DNA of 64,000 bases from Trichobilharzia regenti (lineage: Eukaryota; Platyhelminthes; Trematoda; Strigeidida; Schistosomatidae), in assembly GCA_944472135.2 (NCBI GenBank), contig OX235262.1, positions 165,353,509 through 165,417,508 of the forward strand, given 5' to 3'. Every line of letters starts with the position of its first letter. Position 1 is the stretch's first letter. Below are positions 42,441 through 52,590 of the stretch, one piece after another. Below the pieces are notes generated by a model. The model saw nothing but the letters and a program-made list of their open reading frames with translations, was not told the origin of the DNA and searched no databases. The position numbers and the translations under genes are program-made.

Positions 42441-42880
42441 AAATTTAGCATTGTACAAATACATAAAATGAGAGAAGATGCCACGTCTTCTCTCACTGAA
42501 AAGTGAAAATCTTAACTTCTCAGAATTCAGTTCACTGTATACAGTTTTGAAACTCCTAGAGTTAAAAGCTGACTAATCATATAACTTCTAGATTGTAAGG
42601 ACTCTTTTCTACCCATCGAAAACGTTCTTATTACAAAATCCACCTTCTAATATCTTGCATCTTTTTCTAAAATCTCTGACAATAGTGTCCCTAATTACTT
42701 GTTTTTTAATATCAGTTCATATGATGCCCATCAAATATGACAGAATTTTATTAGCGGTAATTCTCGAACTCTTAGAAGAAGTCAATCATTTGCAACATCT
42801 TTAACTTTAGCAGAAAATATTTACCATAAAACTAGTACAATGCATTCCCTTGATCATCTCCGTTAAAACAACAAAAAGAA
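42441..42880. other. no recognised feature
   Basis: AT-rich spacer. Confidence 0.35.
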
Positions 42881-42885
42881 CAAGA

Positions 42886-42935
42886 TTTACAGGATAAAAT
42901 GAGCATATTTTATTTCGAGGCTTCTCTTCGTTTGT
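42886..42935 (-). ncRNA. PLE-type hammerhead remnant
   Basis: Minus strand: GAAGCCTC, GAAA, stem III TAAAAT..ATTTTA, TC, CTGTAAA. The CTGATGA core has decayed to ACGAAGA. It is useful because it suggests the family's stem II was GA..TC closed by AGCC. Confidence 0.4.
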
Positions 42936-42977
42936 TAACAGACTGAAATATTCATAGGATTAATGAAATAAACGCAT

Positions 42978-43210
42978 TTTTTTTCTTTCCTTCACGTTCC
43001 CAGTGGGACATAGGGCTTCAAGCTAGAGGCTTGAAGTTTCTGTAGCAGTGTTTAATTTTACAGGATGGGGTTGCTAGCCCCATGCCCATCCTTTCCTCTT
43101 CACCAGTTTTACTTCTGGCTGAGTGACGCTAAAGAGTGCGCCGGCCGGGGATCGAACCCCGGACCACAAGCATGGTCGGCGAGGATCCTAACCGCTGCGC
43201 CACCGACGCA
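42978..43210 (-). repeat. tRNA-derived SINE, family T1
   Basis: Nearly complete minus-strand T1 copy: TTCCTTCACGTTCCCAGTGG at the 3' end, B box in GGGGATCGAACCCCGG, and a TGCGTCGGTGG head ending at 43210. Confidence 0.85.
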
Positions 43211-43452
43211 TACAGTTCTTTTTATTCTACTCGGAAGAATATTTTTGGTTTTTCTGTCACAGTTTCATGCCTGAATAAAGTATATTAAATTATTCCTTAA
43301 CAAGTCTTACTTAGGCAGATGAAACGTAACGCGATAAATAGATTCAGTTTTTTTGGGATTCCTAAAACTGAAAGAAATCTTTGCTTAAATCACGTAACAT
43401 TGTACAAATTTTTATTCTTCTTAAGACTTAGAATTACTAATTTTCTAGTTTG

Positions 43453-43760
43453 AGCATGGATTGATATCAGTTGGAAGGCAGCTGAAAACCGGGCAGGACC
43501 GGACAGCAGTTTTATTCTAGGTCGGAACTCTTCATCAGTGCGCAACCACAGGAAGTTGGACAATCGGCCTTCAGTGTACTAGACAAGATCATTGACCATT
43601 CTGGCACTGGGATGGATTATAATGCCTCATTAATCATAACTTCTGTCACCTTACGATTCTCAGCGCCACTAACAGCCAATTTCATCGGTAAGTATTTGTC
43701 TTTACACCCAAGTTGGTGAACCCCACTGGTCACAACTTCTCACCTCAGCTCCAGGTTACA
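43453..43760 (-). repeat. H2 SINE, long form, worn
   Basis: Minus strand: the long 5' region (about 43650-43760) and a hammerhead-like tail near 43494-43545 with CTGATGAAGAGTTCC, AAAACTGCTGTCCGGTCC. The tRNA-like head is poorly preserved. Confidence 0.6.
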
Positions 43761-44526
43761 AGTGTTAGTTTATAGGGTTTTGATTTGTTTTAAGTTTCAT
43801 CAAGGATTGATGTTATTGAGAGAAACATTTTCTAAGTAACTGCTTATAAAGAGTTAGTCACTGAAGTGATTGCAACAGTATAGATTTATTTGGCTTAGGA
43901 GAGATGGAAATAAATCTCCAGCAGTGTTAAACATAAATGTTAACACTGACGTTTTAATATTTTAAACGTAACCACCATCCACAGTTGCACTTTTTAACTG
44001 TGCACTTTTGACAACTTCAGTAATATAACGCTATTGGATGAAAACTTATATATGTAGATAGGTGTTTTTTAAGAAAGAAAAATTCGCAAACTCAGAATAA
44101 TGCTCATTTTCCCAAGAAAATACGAAAACGCTTTATGATTTGACAAATATAAAGAAGTATGAGTTTACCTTTTATGTGGTTCATAATGTTCCAACACTAC
44201 GTTCCTGATCAGAACTCTTGAACACTGCATCCCTAGCACACTTTGCCTAACGCGCCATTCACCTAACTAGTCCAAGTCCCCGCCTCTCCTGCATTTTGGT
44301 CGATATCATTAATTGGATTGTACCTCGTAATTAGTTGCACTAAACTCCAACGTTGAAAAAATATACTAATCGAAAAATATGTCTATATTGTTATTTCTTT
44401 TGGTTTCAGTTTTACTCATTGATTCTTAGCAGTCTTCAACAAATCAAAGACTATCTGCTTTCATGAGAATTTCAATCAAGTCTTCAAGTTAATTTTCAAG
44501 AGTTATTTTGTAGGGGTTTGATCTGT
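43761..44526. other. no recognised feature
   Basis: AT-rich spacer. Confidence 0.4.
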
Positions 44527-44855
44527 TTTGACCACAGATTAATATCAGTTAGAGAACCAATGAAAGTCAGGGGGCACTGAACAGGTGGTTCATCCTAGTT
44601 TGGGACTCAGCAAGTATCCACCTAGTTGGTGTTCAAACCCTGAGCCTTCTGGTTACAAGACAAACTCGTATGCTATTCAACCACTGGTATCAAACTCAAT
44701 GGCGCGTGGACTCCAGCGTCTACCGTCCTGCACAACTACCAACTAGTGTCACCGGCCTGACAGGGTAGCCACCATTGATGGCGACTTCTCACAAGAACTG
44801 TAGACTACTTCATTCTGTAGCCAGTCACTAGTGAGCATCAGATTAATTTTCAAGA
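44527..44855 (-). repeat. H2 SINE, long form
   Basis: Minus strand: 5' region with CTACAGTTCTTGTGAGAAGT near 44795, tRNA-like part near 44660-44700, and hammerhead-like tail near 44565-44620 with GTCCCAAACTAGGATGAA. A 3' TCTCTAACTGATATTAATC follows. Confidence 0.65.
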
Positions 44856-44974
44856 GTTTGATCACGGACTGATATTAGTTAGAGAAGCGTTAAGTTAGTT
44901 AGAAATAAATGCGGTAGATAGGCGTTCAGCGTTTATAGCTAATTCTTTAAAACAAAAACACCATGTATACAATT

Positions 44975-45175
44975 GTTGGATGGTGGCTAGCAGTGGAATC
45001 CAGGATGCGCATTTCGTCCTATTTGGGACTCGTCAGCTGGATGTACCTGCATTTCTCAGTGAGTGATGACGTTCCCACCGAAGCTCGAACCCAGTACCCA
45101 TAGTTTCAAACGCCAAAGCGTTATCCACTAGACCACTTGGGCCACGAGAGCCACCCACCTCTTGTGCGACGGGTC
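44975..45175 (-). repeat. Smα-like SINE, full length
   Basis: Minus strand: GGCCCAAGTGGTCTAGTGG (A box, about 45125-45142), ACTGGGTTCGAGCTTCGG (B box, about 45078-45093), then GAACGTCATCACTCACTGAG and a complete hammerhead, ending TAGCCACCATCC. This matches the Smα family as I know it from Schistosoma mansoni: a pol III-type head fused to a self-cleaving ribozyme. Confidence 0.88.
44998..45042 (-). ncRNA. Hammerhead ribozyme (Smα type), core intact
   Basis: Minus strand: stem I ATCCAG (45042-45037) pairs with CTGGAT. Core CTGACGA (45036-45030) fits CUGANGA. Stem II is GTCC/GGAC around CAAATA (45029-45016). GAAA is at 45015-45012. Stem III is the self-complementary TGCGCA, followed by TC. Predicted cleavage is between 45004 and 45003. 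Every invariant core position is present. The hexanucleotide stem III leaves almost no loop, so such ribozymes are thought to act as dimers. Confidence 0.88.
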
Positions 45176-45186
45176 ATATTAATTAT

Positions 45187-45391
45187 TGAATTGAATTTTT
45201 GATTTTCCCGTCGATTGATTGGACCGAAGTGCTCGGTCTCAGGTTGACATGTCGGCTTCTTGTGCAGATGCTTCGACTAATTAAATACCCAGACATCGTC
45301 GAAGCATCTGCACAAGAAGCCGACATGTCAACCTGAGACCGAGCACTTCGGTCCAAACAATCGGCGGGAAAATCAAAAATTCAATTCAATA
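45187..45391. repeat. Near-perfect palindrome, arms about 90 bases
   Basis: The left arm 45187-45275 and right arm 45302-45391 are inverted copies (AAGTGCTCGGTCTCAGGTTG; CATGTCGGCTTCTTGTGCAG) separated by about 26 bases. Diverged copies of the arms occur at 4912-4975, 5177-5259 and 21680-21765, each beside an Smα-like SINE. No coding. Confidence 0.85.
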
Positions 45392-46044
45392 AAAACACCA
45401 TGTATCTAATTACTTAAATGTAATAATGCGATTTACATTTACTGGAAGACAAAGGCTCAAGAAACCTTTTCATCTGAGATTCATAAATACTCCTCCATGA
45501 TTTTGTAAGATTAATTTTCTTATCTACCAAACTCTAAGTGATATAACTGGATAAATCAAATTAAGTGACGATTTCTTTTTTGATAACATTTCACTGACTA
45601 GAAATGTCTAGACAACCAATTAACAATGAAAAAGACAGTTCAGCAAAACAACACTGATTAAAAATGTGAAAAGGGATTTAACCAAGACAAAAAAAAACAA
45701 TAACAACAGCAGAAAAGTGATTGATTCAGGCAAAAAAGAATTCGCTAAATGACGAAATAAACAAATGCTTTATGCTTTTATATCAAAATATATCTAGGAT
45801 ACACGATTAAAGAGTACTGATCTAATTTGCTGATTAGAGTTCTATCTATGTAGGTTAAAAATGGTACTTCTAGTGAAGGGTTTTGAGAAAAGACTTATAA
45901 CTTTTTATCAAAATTGAATGATAAACATGTTGACTGATAAAAAAAATAAGACAGAAGTAATGGTATAGTCTTTCCCACTTGAAAGTGAGGTTGATTATCA
46001 TCGATGAATATGGCGCCACAATTCGCTAAAGGAATATAAGTGAA
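45392..46044. other. no recognised feature
   Basis: AT-rich spacer. Confidence 0.4.
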
Positions 46045-47485
46045 CCAACATGGTGACAGAAGAAGCCAGTAGTGAAGACAGGACTTCAAGTGAACAGAAA
46101 GAAGACAGAGATGCTGAAGACGACCAACCAACCAACAACAACAAGCACCAATCACTATCAAGAGAATAAATTTGAATGGGGTCACTTATCTAGTAGGCAT
46201 CGTCTCAACCATAGACGACTGTATGGATGATGAAGTTGTCAAAACCTTTCAGGATCGGGAAGACAAGGCCGACATTTATCACATCACTCCGAAATCAATT
46301 TGGAAATATGCTGAACTCAGAATGAACAAAAAGATTAGAATTTTCGAAACTAATATCAAATGAGCCAGGCTTGGTGCACGCATCATCAAAAGTATTTGGA
46401 AAAGGCTGCAGAGTTTCTTTTTTATTAGCAGCTGCCACCTTCACTGACTCTATACCGAAGATCTAATTATTATTATTATTCCTTTGAGTTCCTAGTGGAA
46501 CAACTACACGTCTCCACTTGCTTCTATCTTCCTTCTCCTGTACTTTTCACCTGTATTCATCTTAGTCCATATTCTTTCAACTCCTCTTCATACGATCTCC
46601 TCCATGTCATCCTCGAACTGACGTCCCACCCACCGCTTCCCTTTCGGGTTCCACTCGAGGGCTTGACGCGCGATGTAACCCAGCGGTCTCCTCAGAGAGC
46701 GAGTGTCCAATCCATCCATCTCCACTTTCTCCTGCATATTTGTTGGGCCGTCAATTCTCGTTCTGTTTCTTCTCATATTTTCTTGTTGGTGATTCTTTCC
46801 GGCCCTGCCCGGTCATCTGATCTGATCTTCAGTATAGATCCAGCGAAAACAGTTGTTGATAAAGGTAGCACCTGCAATAGGCTGTTGGAAATATTCTTTG
46901 TGACCCGCCCGCCAAGTTTCTGATCCGTTCCGTATAGAAGAATTGACTGACTTGACGTTTGTATTGAAAATCCGACTGAATTTTGTTGTTGATGCTGACT
47001 GAGTGACGAAGATTTCCAGATTGATTTCAGGTTGATGAATGTGTTTCTCGCCTTCCGGATTCTCGCTTGATTTGATATCGTCGTCCGTTCCGACTACCAG
47101 TAGTTGAGACAATGCTCCCTAGATGAGTGAATGAAGTGACCTCCTTCAAATCCCTCCCATTGATGGTGATTGACGCTGGATGTTGCTGCTGATGTTGTTG
47201 TTGTTGGCTGGTTATTTTCATAACCCCCGTCTTGTCTATGTTCACCTGGAGTCCTGTCTTCGCTGGCTGCTTCTCCGACCAGTTTGTCGGTTTTTGCGGT
47301 CAGTGCTGTCGAAGTTATATCGCAGTCTAGGCTATCGCTCAGGTAGAACCTAAATGAGAAACTATGGGTTAGGCGTGTGTCAAAATGTGACACGGAAAAG
47401 ATCGTGCGAGTAGGAGGTGAGAACGTATAGGCAATCGTGGGGCCAGTTAAAGGGAACTGTTGAAACCATGACAAAACGGGGATGT
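46045..47485 (+). mobile_element. RTE-A LINE (plus), split by an opposite-strand RTE-A
   Basis: The left part (46045-46462) has GACAGGACTTCAAGTGAACA, CAAGCACCAATCACTATCAA and thumb relics to CTGACTCTATACCGAAGATC. The right part (about 47335-47485) has GTTAGGCGTGTGTCAAAATG and CAATCGTGGGGCCAGTTAAA from the C-terminal part. About 200 bases expected between the two are missing, so a deletion accompanied the insertion or preceded it. Confidence 0.65.
46463..47330 (-). mobile_element. RTE-A LINE, nested copy
   Basis: (ATT)n tail at 46464-46481, then TTTGAGTTCCTAGTGGAACA and the coding relic on the minus strand: VNIDKTGVMKI and SITINGRDLKEVTSFTHLGS (47130-47260), SVNSSIRNGSETWRAGHKE (about 46900-46960) and ARQALEWNPKGKRWVGR. 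It is moderately well kept but frameshifted. The 5' truncation falls just after the FADD position. Confidence 0.75.
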
Positions 47486-47779
47486 GCTGTTGAATTATGT
47501 GTGTGTAAACAAATTACGTATTAGAACATAGGAGTATGTTCTGGAAAATGATTGAGTGAAGAGAAATACTCCTTCAGGTTAATATAGATAACTATCACGG
47601 AAAAAAGTATAGACACGTTTAAGACATATATCAAGTTAATTTGATTAACCTCCGTCATAAGATTCATACGCGAGTAATAGTCGACATGTATTGACAAGAT
47701 GAAAAGGTCTGGCACCGAATAACTTGCACACTAACAGTTATTAATCTGAAAAGAACAGAGAATATATCTATACACTTCG
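47486..47779. other. no recognised feature
   Basis: AT-rich spacer. Confidence 0.35.
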
Positions 47780-48105
47780 ATTGGACACTAGTAACTAGTG
47801 TGACGTTTCTAGTCCTTTCTTTGGTGTAGACTGAATTCTATCAGTCAGGTTGTAATGTGGCACATTGATTTGATGATATTAGATGGGTAAAGGCAATCGG
47901 CAGGAGGTCAATCGCGACCTTGAATAGCTCAGTGGTAACGTCTTTGACTGCAGCACTGGGCGACGCGGGTTCGAATCTCAGAAGGGACATGAGTTCCTTC
48001 AAGGTCGCAGATACGCCTTGCTAATGAGTGCCAACTAGCACGAAACCTAGGTCCAAGGCTTCCTGTGGCCCACTGCCTCCAACCATCTAATATCATCATA
48101 TCTAA
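47780..48105 (+). repeat. tRNA-derived SINE, family T3
   Basis: Contains a convincing tRNA-like segment at about 47918-47993: A box TAGCTCAGTGGTAACG and B box GGTTCGAATCT, with GACTGCAGCACTGGGCGACG between. Flanks match 24610-24900 (CGATTGGACACTAGT, GGCTTCCTGTGGCCCACTGC, CAACCATCTAATATC). Confidence 0.7.
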
Positions 48106-48431
48106 ACACTGCTAGTAGTACTAGGAATTTCAGATAGTGAAGCACTAACACACATCTGTTAGTAAAGTAAATACGAACTCAGCATGAGATTTTCTCAGAA
48201 ATGTGAATAACATTGTTACACTACTTGTAAGTAACCACAAAATAGTAGATAAAATTTTTGACATCAGATTACGAGAAAATTATAATAATGTCTTAGAAAA
48301 GAGAAAGAATTTAGGAATGAAATTCTCTATAATCTTAGGAAAAGGTTCATTCAACAAAGCACATAGTGGTTCGATATTGTTTATTTACTTATGAGACTTA
48401 AAGCACAGTTTAGTGTCTCTAATAGTTTACT
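48106..48431. other. no recognised feature
   Basis: AT-rich spacer. Confidence 0.35.
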
Positions 48432-49179
48432 TAAGAACACAATATTCAGCGAAGAGACTCTTTTCAACGAATTTATTATCAAGCTGTACAATCGTATATA
48501 TATTGCTCTTTTAAGGAAATTATATCCGGTGAGGGAATTAGTTCAAAGGTGTGAATACATGAAATAATAATAGTAGTACGAAAAGCAATTAAAATATTTG
48601 TGATTATAATCATAGTTAAATGTCAAGTGGCAAAATAATTAATGTCATATGTAGAATAATACATAAGGTGTATAGATTTTGCAAAGAGATAAATAATTAT
48701 AAGATTAGTAGACGAATATAAAATGTTACATAACATGGTGTGAAGTTTGATAAGATGGAATTCAATACCGTAAAAATAAAACATATGAAAATTAATAATT
48801 TTGGGTTTAAAATGACAAGTGGGTCAAGTGGAAAAGATTCAGAGTGAGAACAGTAAAATAATAATAGTCGTAGCAATAAAGGAAAAGTACATAGAATAAC
48901 TAAATAAACAAAATAAATAAATGTCTATCCCTCCACGGCCAAGGCAAAAGTAGGGATTGTATGTACTTCTTTTGTACACAAAGGTCTGGCTGGCTTAAAG
49001 TCATGAATTGCCAAGGCCTCAGCTGTCTTTAGAAGTCTGTAACGAAGAAAACGCGGGAAGCTGGCATGAATTTTATGTATGATCTTGAAATCATATATAT
49101 ATATATATATATATACGATTGTACAGCTTGATAATAAATTCGTTGAAAAGAGTCTCTCCGCTGAATATTGTGTTCTTAA
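48432..49179. mobile_element. Element with about 70-bp inverted terminal arms
   Basis: Left arm 48432-48505 and right arm 49105-49179 are almost perfect inverted repeats (GAACACAATATTCAGCGAAG or GGAG; CTGTACAATCGTATATATAT). The roughly 600 bases inside are AT-rich without coding. The GCTGTACA..CGTAT word also occurs in the PLE piece at about 22660, suggesting a PLE-derived inverted repeat. A MITE is an alternative. Right-arm (AT)n at 49092-49114. Confidence 0.6.
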
Positions 49180-49789
49180 TGCTGCAATGGGAATTATTAA
49201 ATAATTTATTTCTCTTAACTAATATACGGAGTTATCTATACATTCATAATACATTTGAATGCCTACGTTTGAACGCCTATTCATTTGATTTTACCTAAAA
49301 ATCTTCCGATTAACCCCAGAATTTTGTTCAGAGTGACTTATATCTACAACTAAGAAGTGAAATAGAACAGTGTCGAATAAACTTCATTCATTTTTCATTT
49401 CCTGTGGCTTTTTTATGTAGTGTTAGGGGAGGTTTTCAGTACTAGGTGTATTAACCAAATATGAGCAAAATACTTTACCTTTTTAGTGTTGTTGTATTTT
49501 CTAGGTTGAATGGTTTGATTGTGTGATTAAACCGTCCAGCTCCAACAATACAACAGTGTGTAAAGCATCCATCTGAGATACAAATCTTCTCCAATAATTC
49601 AATATTTGAAATTTATTCTAGTCTTTGTTGTGCACTGCATGAGGTAGCCTAAACTAAGTAAATTTCTGAGTTCAGTTGCTACATTGTGATGCTATAGTTG
49701 TAAAAGTAGATTACTTTGGTACACTAACATTGGTAAACAACTAGAATACGCCTAAATTTCTGAAAAGTTTTAGGTACCCACTTATTTTT
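49180..49789. other. mostly unrecognised; small palindrome
   Basis: About 49488-49556 holds short inverted words, GTTGTTGTATT and AACAATACAAC, around GGTTTGATTGTGTGATTAAACC. Otherwise nothing. Confidence 0.35.
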
Positions 49790-50018
49790 TTGATTTCTTT
49801 ACGTTCCCAGTGGAATACTGGGCTTCAGGCTAGAGCTATAAAGTTCCGGTAGCAGTGGTTTATATTTTAGCGGGATAGGGTTGCTAGCCTAATGCCCAAC
49901 CTTTTCTCTTTACTGATCTTGTCAGTGACTTAGCGAGGTAAAGGAGTACGTCAGTCGGGGATCGAACCCTGAACCACTCGCATGATTGGCGCGCACTCTA
50001 CCTCTATGCCTTTAGTAA
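49790..50018 (-). repeat. tRNA-derived SINE, family T1, diverged
   Basis: Minus-strand T1 copy: ACGTTCCCAGTGGAATACTG at the 3' end and a B-box-containing GGGGATCGAACCCTGAACC near 49957-49975. The head decays near 50010. Confidence 0.7.
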
Positions 50019-50919
50019 TGACGTTAGATAACCTTCAGTAGAAGAAATATATCTTTTCCATAAACCTGAGTGGCTTAGAAGGTAGACTAAAATCATGGAC
50101 GGAGTGTACTGAGACCTACAAAGTATCTCCAAGTAGTCTTGCAATCTAGAACTAAGTGAAAAACGGATGTATTAGACTCGATAAGCTTCTTCGTTAGCGA
50201 TGAAGTCACAATTTATGCAAGTACTGACATAATAACTGTATTGGACTCGTTCATTTATAGCTTATGTTTTGGAGTTTTCGTAAGTATTCTATGCGATGCT
50301 GTGTATTTCGTCTAATAAAAGTTTTTCTTGTCGTTTCGGTCGTCGTTTTTCCCAGTCTGACTTCTGTGTCTATCTTAGGGAGGGAGATATTTTAAAGTGA
50401 TCATTTGGTTCCAGTATCATGTTCTGGAGACGCATTCTAGTCAGGTTAGACGAAGCCACACTCTGTTATAACAGGTAACCGCAGCACAGAGAAAATAAAT
50501 TAACTACTAGTTATAACACGAAGTCATATAGCAAACCGAAGATTTCACAGTTATAGTTATCGTAAGGTTTGGAATTAATTTTTAGAAATACAAGGTGAAA
50601 GACTTCAAAATCGTGTGTGCAACTGTGGATTTCATCAGTCTTTACCCTTCATGAAATTTTTAGCTTTTTATTGACCTTCATTTATTCATGATTTTTCCGC
50701 TATAATATCATTCTCTCAACAAGATATATGATCACTATACTTTGTCGTAGAGTAGTTTGCATACTTAGCTATCCTGAGACAAGAGTGTATAGGCAAGTTC
50801 TCTGAGCAGTAACAACTGTATATTAAAAATAAATAGTTTAGATATTCGAAACTGTATATGAAAGTTTTGGAGTATTTTAGCATTCAAAGTTGTAATAGCA
50901 GATCTCCATCTTATAACAT
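50019..50919. other. no recognised feature
   Basis: AT-rich spacer. Confidence 0.4.
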
Positions 50920-51480
50920 TACTATTCCCTTGGGTTCCAAGTAGAAGATGGGGCTTCAACAGAACATCTCCATTTTTCCCTGTCCTGTCCAGTGCTTGTT
51001 AGATAGACCCATGATTTCATATAGACTGTCATCACTTCCTCACACAATCTCCCCGAAGCGACACTCGTCGTTTTCCAATCGAGTTTCATTCCAGAACCGA
51101 TTTGGCACGCGATGTCACTTGACAGTCTCCTCAGTGTGTGCTCAATCCATTTCCATTTACTTCTACATATTTGTAGGGCAACAGGTTTTTGATTGACTCG
51201 TTCACAGAGTCACTTGTTGTTAATCCTTTATGGCTGGCAAAGTGATATTCAGTATGGAACCATACAGAAGGACTAACTGACTTGACATGAGTGTTAAAAA
51301 TCTGAATCTCGTTCTTTATGGTGAGTGCGAAAGACTTTCACGGTGACTTCAGAGTGATGAAGCACTGTCTTGCCTTTCCGGTCCCGGCTGATATCGCCAC
51401 CATCATCCGTGCTGTCGACTGTTGTTGAAACGATGGTGCCTAAAGAAGTGAATGAAGCTACCTCTTTCAAATTTATTTGG
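50920..51480 (-). mobile_element. RTE-A LINE fragment, decayed
   Basis: ACTATTCCCTTGGGTTCCAA at the 3' end, then C-terminal and thumb relics up to GAATGAAGCTACCTCTTTCA. A deletion is visible near 51255, where the thumb-linker words (CTGTTGATAAA...) are missing. Confidence 0.65.
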
Positions 51481-51514
51481 TAAGGAGTATTATGTTAGTC
51501 GACACTAGAAACAT

Positions 51515-52590
51515 GAGTATTTATTATTATTAGTCCCTTGCGTTCCGAGTGGAACATAGGGCTTCAACAAAACATCTCCACTCCTTTCTGTTTTCTGCCG
51601 TCCCTTTCAACTGGGCCCACAATTGACCAATGTCTCTCATCTCTTCCTGACACGATATTCTTCATGTCACTCTAGGACGACCCACTCGTTGCTTTCCACT
51701 TGGATTTCACTCGAGGGCCTGGCGTGCGATGTCAGTCGGCGGCCTCCTCAATTTATGCCTGATCAATCCATCCCCACCTTCTCTGACATATTTGTTGAGC
51801 GGTCGGCTCTTGGTTGGTTTGTTCCCATAGCTTTTTGTTGCTAATTTTTTTTCTGGCCATTTGATCTTCAATATGAAGCCAACGAAGGCAGCTGTTGATG
51901 AAAGTCTGCAACCTGTTGGAAATCATTTTTGTGACACGCCAAGATTCTGATCCGTATAGAAGGACCGACTTCACATTTTATTTATTTATTTATTTATTTT
52001 GATTACAGCTTGATTCCACACTGTATTTTTGGTAAATGTCTGAAATTTTCACTATTTGATATCGTTAGCCCAAATTTTGCAGGCTAACCATAAATATCAG
52101 GTGTGCGTCGGCGGGGGATTGAACCTCGGCGAAAGTTCCAACCACATTGGTGTTGAAAATGCAAATCTTGTTCCTTATCTTGAGTGCGGAAGATTTCCAA
52201 ACTGGTTTCAGGTTGATGAAGGTTTCACTGAGTTATCCGTTGTGGGTCACTTGATGCATGGCATTGCCATATAGCCAGCCAGCTGTTGAATGAGGTTGAC
52301 AAAGATTTGAGGTACGCCATGGTGTTGAAGTAGTCTCCGAATTACGTCTCGGTCTACGCTGTCAAAGGCCTTTTTGAAGTCGATGAAGCCGTTGAGGTAG
52401 AGGTTTGACTGCCATTCTCTGCCTTGTTCTGTAATGACAATGGTAGAGTTACAATTTGATCAGCACATGATTTACCTTTCTAGAATCTAGCTTGTTCCTG
52501 TTTGGCGAAGTTCTGTATCCAGTGCATCCTTCATTCTCTCCAGGATGATGCGACTTAATATTTTACTTGGATAACGTTGTAGCAACCAAC
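51515..52590 (-). mobile_element. RTE-A LINE with RT motif A, internally deleted, SINE inside
   Basis: (ATT)n tail at 51521-51533, 3' end and C-terminal relic (VLLYGSESWRVTKMI) to 51977, then a T2 SINE with TSD CACAT, then the thumb (to about 52222). The copy next jumps over the FADD and motif B region straight to ACTGAGTTATCCGTTGTGGG. It resumes upstream on the minus strand with motif A FIDFKKAFDSVDRDVIRRLL, then QHHGVPQIFVNLIQQL, and before motif A ILSRIILERMKDALDTELRQ. This is the only RTE-A copy here that reaches RT motif A. It supports an RTE-type polymerase. Confidence 0.78.
51977..52143 (-). repeat. tRNA-derived SINE, family T2, with TSD
   Basis: Inserted in RTE-A. The (TTTA)n stretch at the left is the T2 tail on the minus strand. 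Direct duplication CACAT at 51972-51976 and 52144-52148. B box in GGGGATTGAACCTCGG near 52112. The 5' part of the head is missing (GCGAAAGTTCCAAC). Confidence 0.75.

Noticed and set aside
45187..45391. Palindrome as an assembly artefact
   Set aside because: The arms differ at several positions and diverged copies exist at 4912, 5177 and 21680, so it is a real repeat, although read-level confirmation would still be useful.
47918..47993. Possible tRNA gene with good A and B boxes
   Set aside because: It lies inside a repeat shared with 24610-24900 and lacks a clean acceptor stem and a terminator, so I call it the head of a T3 SINE.
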